NCBI GenBank assembly: GCA_944389585.1
Contig: CALXMW010000006.1
Span: 1-64,000, forward strand
Source of the DNA: an uncultured Kiritimatiellota bacterium
Lineage (GTDB): Bacteria; Verrucomicrobiota; Kiritimatiellia; RFP12; DVOR01
Reading direction: 5' to 3'
DNA length: 64,000 bases
A program made the translations under genes and the position numbers. The notes beneath the pieces are model-generated. The model worked only from the letters and a program-made list of their open reading frames with translations, was not told where the DNA came from and did no database searches. Numbering within the stretch: position 1 is the first letter of the stretch; each line of letters begins with the position of its first letter. Below are positions 25,791 to 34,500 of the stretch, in pieces.

Positions 25791-26204
25791 CTGCCGTTTT
25801 GCGGTTTGGGCGCCGATTGGATCGCGGACCTGCCGGGCGAGACGGAGGCCGACGCCGAGGCCACGCGCCGTTTGCTGGCCGATTATCCCTTCACGGGCGC
25901 GCATGTCTTCCCGTATTCCAAGCGGCCCGGGACGCCCGCCGCGGCGTTCCCCGGCCAAGTGCCCTCGGAGCGCATCGCCGCCCGCGCCGCCGCGCTGCGG
26001 GCCGTGGCCGCTGAGACGCGCCGGTTGGCGCTGCGCCGTTTCCTGGGCCGCGAGCTGTGCGTCATCCCGGAGCGCACGCGCACGGGCCGGTGCGAGGGGT
26101 GGAGCGCGGAGTACCTGCGCTGCCGTCTGCCCGAGTCCGCGCCCCGGGGCGTGCCGACGGCCTTCGTGCCGACGGCGATTCTGTCCGACGGCACGCTCGG
26201 CTGA
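25452..26204 (+). pseudogene. hybrid frame: uvrA piece joined to an MtaB-type C-terminus
   Basis: An open frame of 250 codons whose first ~110 residues are UvrA-like and whose last ~140 match the C-terminal half of MtaB-type tRNA methylthiotransferases: DWIADLPGETEADAEATRRL, FTGAHVFPYSKRPGTPAAAF, RRFLGRELCVIPE and a TRAM-like ending. The MtaB part lacks the N-terminal domain and the radical-SAM CxxxCxxC core, so it cannot act as an enzyme. The junction is near 25785-25800. It may be translated, but I regard it as an accidental fusion. The TGA at 26202 abuts the convergent HzsA-like gene. Confidence 0.6.
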
Positions 26205-29200
26205 TCACTCGTCGCAGACCAGGCGGAGGGTGACGTTGTGGACGCGCTGCCACTGCGGATAGGGCGTGCGGAGGGCGGAGCGGGAGAAGCGGGGGAGGAG
26301 ATCCCAGGCGCCGCCGCGGCAGACGACCTCCTCGTCGGGGCCGGGCGGCTCTGAGCTCGCGGGGTAGGGACGGTAGGGCGAGGCCGTCCACTCGGCGGCG
26401 TTGCCGATCATGTCCTTGAGCCCGAAGGCGTTGGGCTGGTGTTTCCCGACCTGCCCTAGCACCATCTGGCCGTCGTCGCGGCGCATGTCGCGGAGCATGT
26501 AGTGCAGGGTCTGGCGCTGATGGGGGAGTTTGTCGAGGGCTTTGTCGGCGAGGTTGGCGTAGGGGGCGAAGTCGTCGTCCTCGCCGCCCCAGGGGAGGGC
26601 GGTGGCCGTGCCGGCGCGGGCGGCCCACTCCCATTCGGTCTCGGTGGGGAGGCGGAAGCGGCGCCCGGTCTGTTCGGAGAGCCACGCGCAGTAGGCCTGG
26701 GCCTCGCGCCAGGAGAGGCGGACGGCGGGGAAGTCGGGGCTGTCCATGAGGCTGGCGCCGGGGGCGGTGTGGTCTTTGCCGAGCCAGTCGGCGTAGCCGT
26801 TGTAGTGGTCGGGCTTCCAGGCGAGGAGGTTGCGGAGGGGGAGCTCGACCTCGGCCATGAGGAAGGGCTTCTCGACGCGGGCGATGTGCGGGGTCTCGTC
26901 GGGATAGCCTTGGGCGTCGCCCATCACGAAGGCGCCGGCGGGGATTTTGCGGAAGGTGAGGTCGCCGCCGGGGAGGCGGAGGGTGACGGCCTCGCCGGGC
27001 TTGGCCTGGAAGGGCCAGCCGGGCAGGGTGGGGGCGGCGGGGCGCGGCGCCTCGGCGGCGGGGGGCTGGAAGGCGACCTTGGCGAGGTCGGCCTTGGCCT
27101 GCTCAAAGCCGTAGGCGTCGGCCTCGAGGGCGGGGTCGGGATTGGAGACCTGGCAGGCTTTGTTCCACGCCTCGCGGCGGGCCTTGGATTGGCGCATACG
27201 TTCGAGCTGCATCTGGGGGCCTTTGATGCCGATCCAGTTGCGGTGGAACTCGTTGGCCCAGTTGAGGGCGAAGTCGGTCCACGTGCCCCAGAAGGGGGCG
27301 TTGAGGTCGATCCAGGTGTAAAGCGTGCGCCATTCGGCGTCGTCGAGGGTGACGCCGTGGTGGCCTTTGCGGAGGAGCTGGATGAGCGGGGAGGTGTTGG
27401 CGGCGTATTCGCCGGGGTTGAGGAGGTGGTTGTCGCTCTCGGGGCCCGGGCGGCGGACGTAGGGTTTGAGGTCGTGGTAGGAGCGGGTGAAGGCGCCGGC
27501 GCCGCCGGGGTTGAAGCCGTCGCGGTAGGGGAGGATGGTGGGGGCAAGGCTGGCGAGGTTGGGGCGGCGGCCCCGGAGGTTTTGCTTGCCGTAGAGGCCC
27601 TCGCGCGTCCCGTCGGTGTCGGTGGTCTGGTCGTTGTGGCAGCCGACGCAGCGGCGGTTGAGGATGGGCTGGACCTCGCGCATGAAGCTCCAGGCGGGGC
27701 CGGGGGAATCGGGCGGCGTGAGGGCGGCGGGGGCGCCGGGGAGGGGCGGGACGTCGTAGATGGAGTTGGCGCTTTCGTGGCAGCCGGTGCAGGAGACGTG
27801 CTCGCCGGGCTGGCCGACGAGCCAGGAACGCATGAGCTGGAGCGCCTGGCCGCGGGCGTCGAGCGGCTGGAGGGAGAGGGGGATGTGGGCGGGCGCGGTG
27901 AAGAAGACCGAGCCGTCGGGGTTGACGGGGACGGTGCCGAGGAGGTACTTCATGTCCCAGCTCGACTCGGTGCCGACGCCTTCGTGGGAGCCGACCTTGT
28001 TGTAGGCGTAGTGATAGGCGAAGACGCGCAGGGCCTTGACGGCGCCGCGCGGGACGCCGGCGAGGCCGGGGCCGTTGTAGATGTCGGCGACGTGGACGGT
28101 GCAGGTGCGCGCGCCGGGCCGGACGAAGTCGGGGAGGACGGGCGGGACGGGGCGGCGCTCGACGCGGATGGGCTCGCAGAGGGCCGCGCCCTCCATCTGG
28201 GCCAACGGGATGAGGTTGTCGAAGACGTCCGCCAGATAGATGCCCCAGAGGTCGTCCTTGGAAGGGCGCATGGAGACGAGGAAGAACTTGCCCGCGTCGC
28301 CACGCCCCGGGCCGGGGGCGAGCGGGAAGGGCGAGAGGAAGCGGGGCCAGTCGCCGGCGTAGAGGTAGTCCTCGACGCGCTCGGGGATGGGCTTGCCGAA
28401 GCCGGGGATCATCTGGACGGCGCCGGCCTTCTCGGCGCGCCCCTTGGAGACGTCGAAGAGGGCGAGGCGGCCGGATTTGGGGGCGTGGTGCCCGGTGGCG
28501 ACGCAGACGAAGCGGCCGGGCTGTCCGGGGATGGGCTTGGGGTCGCCGTAGTGGTTGGGCCAGAAGCCGTTGGAGCCGTAGTAGGCCAGCTGGCGGGTGC
28601 CGTCGGGGCGCATGGTCATGACGTTGCGGCTGAAGAAGTGCGCCAGGTCGCAGTATTCCCAGCGGACGTACATCACCTGCCCGTCCTCCATCACGGTGGG
28701 CGACCAATTGGAGTCCTGGTCGAAGGTGAGGCGGTCGAGTTTCCCCGTCTTGGGGTCGAGGCGATAGGTGTTTGTCATGGACAGGCGCCCCGACTCGCAG
28801 GGCAGCCCCTGCTCGGCGGCGGTGGCGGTGACGAGGGGGCGGCCGTCGGGCAGCCAGCAGCCGTCGCCGACGTCAAAATCCGCCTTGGCGGGGGAGAGGG
28901 GGCGCGGCTCGGAGCCGTCGAGGCGCAGTTCCCAAAGCTTCAGGCGCCCGCCGTCCGCCGGGTCTTTGCGGACGTAGCAGACCTTGTCGGCGCCCCAGTG
29001 CAGATCCACGCAGGAGAGGGTGGCGCCGGGCGAGTCGAGCAAGGTGGCGACGGTGGGGGCGGGGTTGCCGAAGTCGGAAAGGCGCAGCAGTCTCGAGGGG
29101 ATGTTGCGGTTGGCCTCCACCTGGTTGTAGCAGGCCATGCTGGGCTGCCCGGGGGCGTTGTGGCGGCGGGCGTTCGGCCCCATCTCGTAGCGCACGGCGA

Positions 29201-29528
29201 GGATCTCCAGCCCTTGCAGGCCGGGGCGGGCGAGGACGGCGCGGCGGAGGTCACGCAGGAGGGCGTCGGCGGGCGCCTCGTCGCCGCGCTTGGCGAGGGC
29301 GTCGCGCGCGGCTTGGCGGCGTTCGGGCAGGGCGTCGACGAAGGCGCGGAGCGCGGCGCTCCCGGCCCCCACCCCGTAGACGGCCTCCCAATCGTCGGCC
29401 AGACGGGTGAGGGCGGCGGGGTCGATGCGGTCGAGCGCGCCGGCCAGGCAGCGCTGTTGCGCGGTCTGCTCGGCGAAAAGCGGGGCGGCCACGGCAAGGG
29501 CCAGGATGAACGGGAGGATGGTTCGCAT
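26205..29528 (-). CDS. HzsA-like di-heme protein with C-terminal FGE-sulfatase domain
   Basis: An 1107-aa exported protein (MRTILPFILALAVAAPLFAE). The long central part resembles the HzsA-related family of Planctomycetes and Verrucomicrobia, with beta-propeller-like segments (DQDSNWSPTVMEDGQVMYVR) and two haem-c attachment motifs, CTGCH near residue 577 and CVGCH near 624. Residues about 850-1107 form a formylglycine-generating/sulfatase-modifying domain (RKIPAGAFVMGDAQGYPDE, FRLPTETEWEWAARAG, DMIGNAAEW, CRGGAWD). The ATG at 29528 follows AAAGGAGAAACCC. Enzymatic role is unknown; despite the name no hydrazine chemistry is implied. It appears intact although surrounded by gene remnants. Confidence 0.8.
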   Translation of the reverse strand: MRTILPFILALAVAAPLFAEQTAQQRCLAGALDRIDPAALTRLADDWEAVYGVGAGSAALRAFVDALPERRQAARDALAKRGDEAPADALLRDLRRAVLARPGLQGLEILAVRYEMGPNARRHNAPGQPSMACYNQVEANRNIPSRLLRLSDFGNPAPTVATLLDSPGATLSCVDLHWGADKVCYVRKDPADGGRLKLWELRLDGSEPRPLSPAKADFDVGDGCWLPDGRPLVTATAAEQGLPCESGRLSMTNTYRLDPKTGKLDRLTFDQDSNWSPTVMEDGQVMYVRWEYCDLAHFFSRNVMTMRPDGTRQLAYYGSNGFWPNHYGDPKPIPGQPGRFVCVATGHHAPKSGRLALFDVSKGRAEKAGAVQMIPGFGKPIPERVEDYLYAGDWPRFLSPFPLAPGPGRGDAGKFFLVSMRPSKDDLWGIYLADVFDNLIPLAQMEGAALCEPIRVERRPVPPVLPDFVRPGARTCTVHVADIYNGPGLAGVPRGAVKALRVFAYHYAYNKVGSHEGVGTESSWDMKYLLGTVPVNPDGSVFFTAPAHIPLSLQPLDARGQALQLMRSWLVGQPGEHVSCTGCHESANSIYDVPPLPGAPAALTPPDSPGPAWSFMREVQPILNRRCVGCHNDQTTDTDGTREGLYGKQNLRGRRPNLASLAPTILPYRDGFNPGGAGAFTRSYHDLKPYVRRPGPESDNHLLNPGEYAANTSPLIQLLRKGHHGVTLDDAEWRTLYTWIDLNAPFWGTWTDFALNWANEFHRNWIGIKGPQMQLERMRQSKARREAWNKACQVSNPDPALEADAYGFEQAKADLAKVAFQPPAAEAPRPAAPTLPGWPFQAKPGEAVTLRLPGGDLTFRKIPAGAFVMGDAQGYPDETPHIARVEKPFLMAEVELPLRNLLAWKPDHYNGYADWLGKDHTAPGASLMDSPDFPAVRLSWREAQAYCAWLSEQTGRRFRLPTETEWEWAARAGTATALPWGGEDDDFAPYANLADKALDKLPHQRQTLHYMLRDMRRDDGQMVLGQVGKHQPNAFGLKDMIGNAAEWTASPYRPYPASSEPPGPDEEVVCRGGAWDLLPRFSRSALRTPYPQWQRVHNVTLRLVCDE

Positions 29529-29944
29529 GGGTTTCTCCTTTGATGTCGCGCCTTTCCCAAAACGATAACACGGCGAATGCGGGGATGGGTGAGGGTGTCC
29601 ACCGATCGGCGTGTCTGCGTTGCGTTGTATCCAGCCCCGATGCCGTGGCGGCCAGAGGGGATACTTTCCCTCCTCAGCTGCGCGCCACCACATCACGCAT
29701 TCCTCCCCCAGCACGTGCACGCCCTCGAGGCTCCCGGCCTTGCCCAGGCCAAGCTCATCGACGCCACCCCCATCGGCCTCAACGTCCGCTCCACCCGGCG
29801 ACGCTTGGCGGCACAAGGGGAAAATGGAGGGAACGGGCCGTCATCCCTCCTCCGGTAAACAACGGCCATAGATGCGCTCTTGGCGGGTCCAAAGACGAAT
29901 CAGCGGGATTTTCTCCTCCGCCGCGAATTCCGCCACCTGGCTGA
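29529..29944. other. intergenic region with a uvrA-like remnant
   Basis: About 415 bp between the HzsA-like start and IS30 copy 1. Apart from the uvrA-like piece at 29691-29795 I see no gene, terminator or promoter that can be supported. Base composition is mixed and frames are short. Confidence 0.5.
29691..29795 (+). pseudogene. second uvrA-like fragment
   Basis: The readable peptide includes HVHALEAPGLAQAKL followed by IDATPIGLNVRST. In UvrA this segment (D-x-x-PIG-x-x-x-RS) follows the second P-loop and precedes the ATY motif. The match is lost right after RST, so it is a remnant. It is on the same strand and in the expected order relative to the piece at 25235-25790, as if one uvrA gene had been broken and the HzsA-like gene now sits between its parts. 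Confidence 0.42.
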
Positions 29945-29968
29945 TTGCAAGCAAAACCGTGAAGTTTT

Positions 29969-31074
29969 TTAGGCAATAGCTGAAAAAGCTTCATTGGCGG
30001 AGAGTCCTTTCAGGGAAGTGGTGCGGGAGATGTGGTTGATGAGGGCTTCGACGCGGGCGATCGTGCGGGCGCTGACGGTCGAGAAGTCGGTGCCTTTGCC
30101 GAGGTGACGTCGGAGTTGGCGGTTGAAGTTTTCGACGGAGCCTTTCTGCCAGGCGCTGTAGGCGTAGGTGTAGTAGACGGGGGCGCGGACGATGCGTTCG
30201 AGGGCGGCGGTGCAGAGGAACTCGCTCCCGTTGTCGGTGAGCAACGCCTTCATGGTCTTCAACTTCTTCTGGCGCATGAGTTTCTTGAGGGCGGCGCAGA
30301 CGGCTTCTTGGCTGATTTCGGGGAGTTTGACGGCGTAGGATTTGCGGGTCTGGCGTTCGGTGAGGGTGAGGAGGCCGCCCTTCCCGCCTCGACAGGAGTG
30401 GACGGTGTCCATTTCCCAGACGCCGAAGGTCTGTTGGCGGCAGAGAAGGGTTTCGGGCATGTCCAGGATGGAGTGGCCGGGGGGGGGCAGCGTTTGGCAA
30501 CGCGCCCTTTCCGCTCGGAGGGGTTGACGCGCTTGCGTTTGCCCTTTTCCGGCAGCCACGAGGCGTCCATCCCGGCGCAGGAGCGTCCTGCCGTGATGCG
30601 GTTGTAAATCGTTTTGACGCAAGGGATCCTCCCGTCCCACCCAGGCGCCTTCCCGAGGATCTCCGCGCGATTCTTGTCATCCCGAAGGGCCGCTTCCAAG
30701 TCCTTGAGGGCCGTCGTGGGGGCAATTTCTCCTTTGGGACTCATGAACGGCTTGAGCGCATGGAAGAAAGCCTCCGGGAACAGTTTGGCGTCGGCGTACC
30801 TTTGGCGTGCTTTGACGGCGTTGTCCTCGAGTTTCCGCATATCAAGCGGGAAGCGTTGGAGTTGTTTGTTTCCGAAGCGCGAAGGCAGACAGGTTTGGGC
30901 GCGGGTAATGATGTCGCGGAACGAACTGTCCGGGACGCTTAATCCCCGTGCGATCTGGCTGAGTGACCTAGGGTTCTTTCGGCACAGATTCCTTTCGTAT
31001 GCCTCAAACATTCTCCTGAGATCCGCCACTGAGTAGTGTTTGCCTCGCGTTTTCCCTGTGGTATCATTTCTCAT
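29969..31074 (-). pseudogene. IS30-family transposase with frameshift at a C9 tract
   Basis: The N-terminal frame starts MRNDTTGKTRGKHYS at 31074 (AAAGG upstream) and holds the helix-turn-helix region and VKTIYNRITAGRS. The C-terminal frame carries the DDE core: WEMDTVHSC, LLTDNGSEF and KGSVENFNRQLRRH. The two frames meet at a run of nine Cs on the coding strand (30487-30479), where one base must be gained or lost to read through. It is either inactivated, a sequencing error, or produced by slippage on the homopolymer. Without the shift, the N-terminal product stops after a nonsense tail. Confidence 0.75.
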
Positions 31075-31171
31075 GTCAGCGCCTTTCGGATGGTTGGTTT
31101 TACTTGCGCCATTATGCGCCTTTCCGGAAGGGCTGACATTTTCCCTTCCTTTCCCGTCCCGGTTCGCGGCC

Positions 31172-31189
31172 GGCCCCCCTAGGGGGGCC
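31172..31189. repeat. 18-bp perfect GC palindrome in IS30 copy 1
   Basis: GGCCCCCCTAGGGGGGCC lies about 100 bp upstream of the transposase start. IS30 copy 2 has a similar GC palindrome at 41037-41055 in the equivalent place. It may be a protective hairpin against read-through or a transposase site; function is unknown. Confidence 0.6.
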
Positions 31190-31269
31190 CTGGGGGCCTT
31201 TCGCTTCCTCTTGGAAAATCCACGGCCTAATCTTACAACGTGCCAGCACAATGCCGTCTGTTTTTTTGC

Positions 31270-31299
31270 TTGACAGGGAGGGAACAAGTCTTGTAGTAT
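31270..31299 (+). promoter_or_regulatory. outward-facing promoter at the IS30 copy 1 right end
   Basis: A consensus TTGACA (31270-31275) formed by the last bases of the IS end, an 18-bp spacer, and TAGTAT (31294-31299) in the flanking DNA. It points towards the structured leader and the 2470-aa protein gene at 31594. It looks like a hybrid promoter created by the insertion, but this is inference. Confidence 0.5.
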
Positions 31300-31305
31300 A
31301 GGGGC

Positions 31306-31542
31306 AGATAGCTTGAGGGCGCGTGTTCTGCCGGTTGGCGGGGGCGTGTTTCTCGGGCGCAGAATCGGTGCGTTTACGCATACATTCGTTTTAGAGGAAA
31401 CTACCACCTTCCCTAGCTTGAACGAGATGTATCGCGGAGTCGCGCTTGGGTATATCCCAGGCGTGTTTCTCTCCCGTTATGTTTCCAAGCACGGCTGTGG
31501 TAGGCCTCCTCTAAGGAACTTCGGGGGGAGGCACGCTTTTTT
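31306..31542 (+). ncRNA. structured leader RNA, attenuator-like
   Basis: About 240 nt that fold into several helices. TTCTGC (31325-31330) pairs with GCAGAA (31359-31364). TTAGAGGA (31391-31398) pairs with TCCTCTAA (31507-31514), continued by CTACCAC (31401-31407) with GTGGTAG (31497-31503). Inside are GCTTG/CAAGC, CGCG/CGCG and CTTGGG/CCCAGG hairpins. The 3' strand of the long stem overlaps the terminator stem at 31504-31532, so the two are mutually exclusive, as in riboswitches and attenuators. A 12-nt repeat, GGCGTGTTTCTC, occurs at 31343 and 31460. It matches no riboswitch class I know. Confidence 0.45.
31504..31542 (+). terminator. intrinsic terminator inside the leader of the BspA-like gene
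   Basis: GCCTCCTC (31504-31511) pairs with GGGGAGGC (31525-31532), followed by ACGC and six Ts (31537-31542). It lies 50 bp before the ATG at 31594, so it would stop transcripts before the coding region unless the alternative stem forms. Confidence 0.6.
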
Positions 31543-31593
31543 GTTGTCTCTCCGTTTCGTCGTTGGTGTGAAAACAGGGATTGGAGAACGGTC

Positions 31594-34500
31594 ATGAAGC
31601 GGTTTGTCTTTTGGATTTGGGCGCTGTGTGCGGCGGCGCCGGGGTTTGCCGATCAGGTAACCATTGATGGGGTCACGTGGACGTACAGCGTCCGCTCCAG
31701 GGAAGGGGCGTCGTATGCGGTGATTGAGGAGGCCAGCGGGGTACGGGGCGCGGTGACCGTGCCGGCAACGCTGGGCGGGGCGCCGGTCACTGAGCTTGAA
31801 ACCGGATTTCTCGGTATGAGCGGCGTCTTCTACGGATGCACCGAACTGACGGAGGTCCGCTGGGAGGAGGGGTGCGCGATCGAGAAGATCGGGGGGTATG
31901 CTTTCAGGGGGTGCACAAGCCTGACCGAGATCACGATCCCGCCTTCGGTGACGAAACTGGGAAACCAGGCCTTCAGAGGGTCGGGGCTGGAGACCGTCAC
32001 GATTCCGGGCACGGTGAAGACGCTGGGCGCAGAGGTCTTCGCGAAGTGCCCCGACCTGAAGACGGCTGTCTTTGAGGAGGGCGATGAGCTCTATGACGCG
32101 GATGTCGGAGACGGCCTGTTCGTCGCGTGTCCGGAATTGGAGACGGTGACGCTGAAACGGCTGCAGACGCTGAGCGATTCGTTTTTTCTCGACTGTCCGA
32201 AGCTGACGTCGGTGTCGCTGCCGACGACGCTGTGGGAGATCAAGGACGGGGCCTTCGGCCTCAGTCCGAACATTGCCTTCACGCTCGATGCCGGAGTGAC
32301 GAGATTCTCTGTCGAAAACGGATTGTTGCGCTCCGCGACGGGACTCTGTTATGTGCCGGGGAACCCCGAACGACTGGAAATCCCGGATGGGATTACCGAT
32401 ATTTCCGGCGGCATCTGCCGGGGAATGACGAACCTGCGCGAGGTGACCGTGCCCGACACGCTGAAATCCATCGGCACGTTTGCTTTCTACGGGTGTGCGT
32501 CGCTGGAGGAGGTCGATCTTTCGGGAACGCAGGTGACGATGTTGCCGGAGGGTGCCTTTGCGAATTGCCCCGCGCTGGCGTGGGTGCGCCTGCCGGCGAC
32601 GTTCGGGAGTTTCATGATGGATTCGACCTTCGCGTATTCCCCGAACGTGCGGTTTGAGGTGGCGGAAGCGTGCAAGAGTTTTTCCTCGGATGCGTTGGGC
32701 ACACTCTACGACAAGGACAAGACGGTGCTCTTCATCGGGCCCAATGTGGCAAGCTTTACGGTGCCCGAGACGGTGACGGCCATTGCACCTTATGCCTTCG
32801 ATGGACATACGGCGTTGACGTCCATCACCCTTCCGGCGAGCGTCAGAGACTTCGGGTATGATGTCTTCCGTGGGTGCACGAATCTGACGCCGGTGAACGG
32901 GCTCGTGCTTGATGCGGAGCAGACGACCGTGCTCGGGATTGACGCGGGAAAGACCGCGGTCGCCGCGGAAGATTTCCCGGAGACCGTCTGGCGCGTGGCC
33001 GATTACGCCTTTTATGAAAACACGTCTCTGCTCTCCGCCGCCTTCCCGTCGTGGGTAACCTCCATCGGGGCTTTCGCTTTTTACTATTGCGACAATCTGG
33101 GGAGCGTGACCTTCGCCGAGGGACTTGAGGAGATTCGGGACGGGGCCTTTTACAGTACCGGCATCGGCGGGGAACTCAATTTGCCGACCACGCTGACGGA
33201 TCTCGGGGATCTGGCGTTTGGAAATACGAATGTCATGGAGGTGAAGATGGGCGGCACGCCAGGGTTGCGCGATAATCCGAACCTGACCCTCGCGGGGAAC
33301 CCCTTTGCCGAGTGCTATGGCCTGCCTATCGATCCCGCGACGGGTGTCCGGTATGAGACCGCCATTGAGAACAATCCTCGTGTGGTTGTCGGCGTCGGCG
33401 GTGTGGTGGTGGACGACGCCGGCCAAGGGACCGAGGTTGAGGATATCCTGGTGGAGCATCTGGTGCTTCCGGAAAGTGTGCGCTATATCTGCGACGAAGG
33501 ACTCGACCTGTGCCCGGAGTGGAATAAGTTGGCGCTACTGCCGAAGACGATCGAAGTGCCGGGACCGATCTACCGCGTTGGCTCCGGCGCCATTCGGGAT
33601 GGCTACGGCCTGACTTCCATTACCTTTGATGGCGACGTGGGCGAGGTGGATACGAAGGCGTTCACTTGCCTTTCGGCCTTACAGTCGGTGACCTTCAAGG
33701 GTGACGTGGGCGTCGTTCGCGGCAATGTCTTTTGGGAGAGCCTCGGCGACCTAGGGGCTCTGGAAGGGGCGAGCTGTTCGTTGACCTTTGAGGGGAACGT
33801 CGGGACGATTGAGTCGCTTGCCTTCGATGGCAACGTTCTTTATGAGGATTGGGGTTATAACCCCTTGAAGGAGTATCTCACCTCGGTGACCTTCGGAGGG
33901 AGTGTCGGCTCCATTGGGGCGCGAGCCTTCCGCGGGCTCGCGGCCTTGCCGACGGTGACCTTCGGTGGGACGGTTGGGCCGATTGGGGACTGGGCCTTTT
34001 ATGGGTGTTCGTCCTTGCGGACGGTGACGGGCTGCAAGCCCGAGAGCCTCGGGGTCGGTGCCTTTTACGGGTGTTCAGCGCTGACGGGTGCCCCGGACTT
34101 GAGCCGTGTGGCCGAGGTGCCGATCGAGGCCTTCCGGGGGTGCACGGCCCTGACGGAGGTGACGCTGGCCGACGCCGTGACGCTCGGCGAGAACGCCTTT
34201 TACGGGTGTGCCAAGCTGACGGGCCTGAAGACCGCTTCCGGCGGTGATCCAACGGTGACGTTGGCGACTTTTGTCTTCTACGAATGCGCCGCGCTCACCG
34301 GTATCACGCTTGATCCGGCCACGACGGAGATCCCAAACTATGCCTTTTATGGATGCGAGGCCTTGACCGCCCTTGAGTGGCCGGAGACCCTCACGGCCAT
34401 CGGCTCCTCCGCCTTCCGCCTCACCGGCCTTACAGGTGAGCTGAACCTGCCCGCCTCGGTGAAGGAGATCGGCTCCTCCGCCTTCAGCCGCACCGGCCTC

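Larger units (their letters stand above)
29945..31275 (-). mobile_element. IS30-type insertion sequence, copy 1
   Basis: A ~1.33-kb element with a single IS30-family transposase gene on the minus strand. The left end begins TTGCAAGCAAAACC (29945-29958) and the right end, read inwards on the other strand, begins TGTCAAGCAAAAAAACAG (31275-31258): imperfect terminal inverted repeats. A perfect 18-bp GC palindrome (31172-31189) lies between the transposase start and the right end. Exact ends and target duplication could not be fixed. Confidence 0.7.

Noticed and set aside
26205-29528. Evidence for anammox metabolism from the HzsA-like gene
   Set aside because: HzsA-related proteins are widespread in non-anammox PVC bacteria; no HzsB/HzsC or hydrazine dehydrogenase genes are nearby and the FGE domain is foreign to hydrazine synthase.
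31306-31542. tmRNA, 6S RNA, SRP RNA or RNase P RNA
   Set aside because: None of their diagnostic sequences (CCA-ended tRNA-like domain, GGAA-rich SRP loop, RNase P core GAGGAAAGTC) are present; the terminator/antiterminator layout fits a leader better.
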